A stretch of DNA of 22,473 nucleotides. Source: Oppiella nova (Eukaryota > Arthropoda > Arachnida > Sarcoptiformes > Oppiidae). This document shows positions 22,060 through 22,473 of this stretch, piece by piece. Under the pieces are notes generated by a model. The model had not been told where the DNA came from, did not search any database, and was given only the letters and a program-made list of their open reading frames with translations. The position numbers and the translations under genes were made by a program. Every line of letters starts with the position of its first letter. The first letter of the stretch is position 1. The stretch covers positions 2,978 to 25,450 of the forward strand of contig CAJPVJ010000433.1 in the NCBI GenBank assembly GCA_905397405.1, read 5' to 3'.

Positions 22060-22473
22060 ATGAGGTCAAAGAAGCACCAAGTTAATACCACAGTCAACCA
22101 CAAGTCGGTCACATTCAATCACCTCAAAGACGATGAACTTCTCATCATATTTTCGTATTTAGATTTAAGACAACAGTTCACTGCAATGGCTGTCAGTAGG
22201 CGCTGGAACCGTTTGGTTCAATGGATATTACGGGTCCGTAAATCATTGAGTTTTGTGGACGACACCAAAGATCTGTCCGATTGGCATCAGGACCACTGGT
22301 ATGAACTGACAGCCCGTCCCACTCACTATGAAAGAGTTGCTTTCAATTCTGTCACACAACTCGTGTCACACATCGTCAGGAAAAGTCCGAACCTCAAGAG
22401 TCTGGATATGGAGTGCTTCACAATTAACTCCAAAGCAATAGACCTCTTGGCCACCAATTGTCTCAAACTCGAG
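22060..22473 (+). CDS. F-box protein, probably F-box/LRR type (N-terminal part)
   Basis: An ATG at 22060-22062 opens 138 codons without a stop to the window end. After a basic N-terminus, residues about 19-58 form an F-box (NHLKDDELLIIFSYLDL, then VSRRWNRLVQ), the helix set that binds SKP1 in SCF ubiquitin ligases. A later stretch, LVSHIVRKSPNLKSLDM, has the look of a leucine-rich repeat as in FBXL proteins, which would bind substrate. The rest of the gene lies outside the window, so subtype and target cannot be named. No splice site is evident in the visible part. Confidence 0.85.
   Translation, partial: MRSKKHQVNTTVNHKSVTFNHLKDDELLIIFSYLDLRQQFTAMAVSRRWNRLVQWILRVRKSLSFVDDTKDLSDWHQDHWYELTARPTHYERVAFNSVTQLVSHIVRKSPNLKSLDMECFTINSKAIDLLATNCLKLE

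Overview
The window is nuclear DNA from an AT-rich animal genome. Coding exons are separated by short GT-AG introns, mostly 55 to 290 bases, and by AT-rich intergenic DNA. The gene set (NEK9-type kinase with RCC1 repeats, GPN1 GTPase, ADPRM phosphoesterase, secreted type B carboxylesterase, CUB/LDLa receptors, F-box protein) is bilaterian. The compact genes and the esterase and CUB/LDLa content suggest an arthropod, perhaps a mite. The species is an inference.

Layout: 3-149 may hold the end of an upstream gene. 408-5167 (+) is an 11-exon NEK9 kinase of 907 aa. 6532-8423 (+) is a 4-exon carboxylesterase of 539 aa. Facing it tail to tail is 8552-9340 (-), an intronless transmembrane RING-CH ubiquitin ligase with a C2 domain. 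10460-11696 (-) is GPN1 (365 aa, 3 exons). 14388-15593 (+) is ADPRM (378 aa, 2 exons). 17722-19657 and 20698-21754 (+) are neighbouring CUB/LDLa single-pass receptors of 507 and 311 aa. 22060 to the window end (+) begins an F-box protein. All multi-exon models were assembled by hand. In each one the splice phases agree and the summed coding length is a multiple of three.

The genes do not form one pathway. NEK9 (mitosis), GPN1 (RNA polymerase II assembly and import) and ADPRM (nucleotide clean-up) are housekeeping. The esterase and the two CUB/LDLa proteins are secretory-pathway products, and the two CUB/LDLa genes are clear relatives.

Most notable are: (1) a RING-CH / transmembrane / C2 fusion whose C2 resembles extracellular C2 domains; (2) a NEK9 ending in a perfect CaaX prenylation box after a cysteine cluster; (3) three recent tandem duplications, each copying exon sequence, two with exactly the same 128-base period, which raises the question of real exon duplication or assembly artefact; (4) strong enrichment of the 7-mer TACTGTA/TACAGTA in noncoding DNA.
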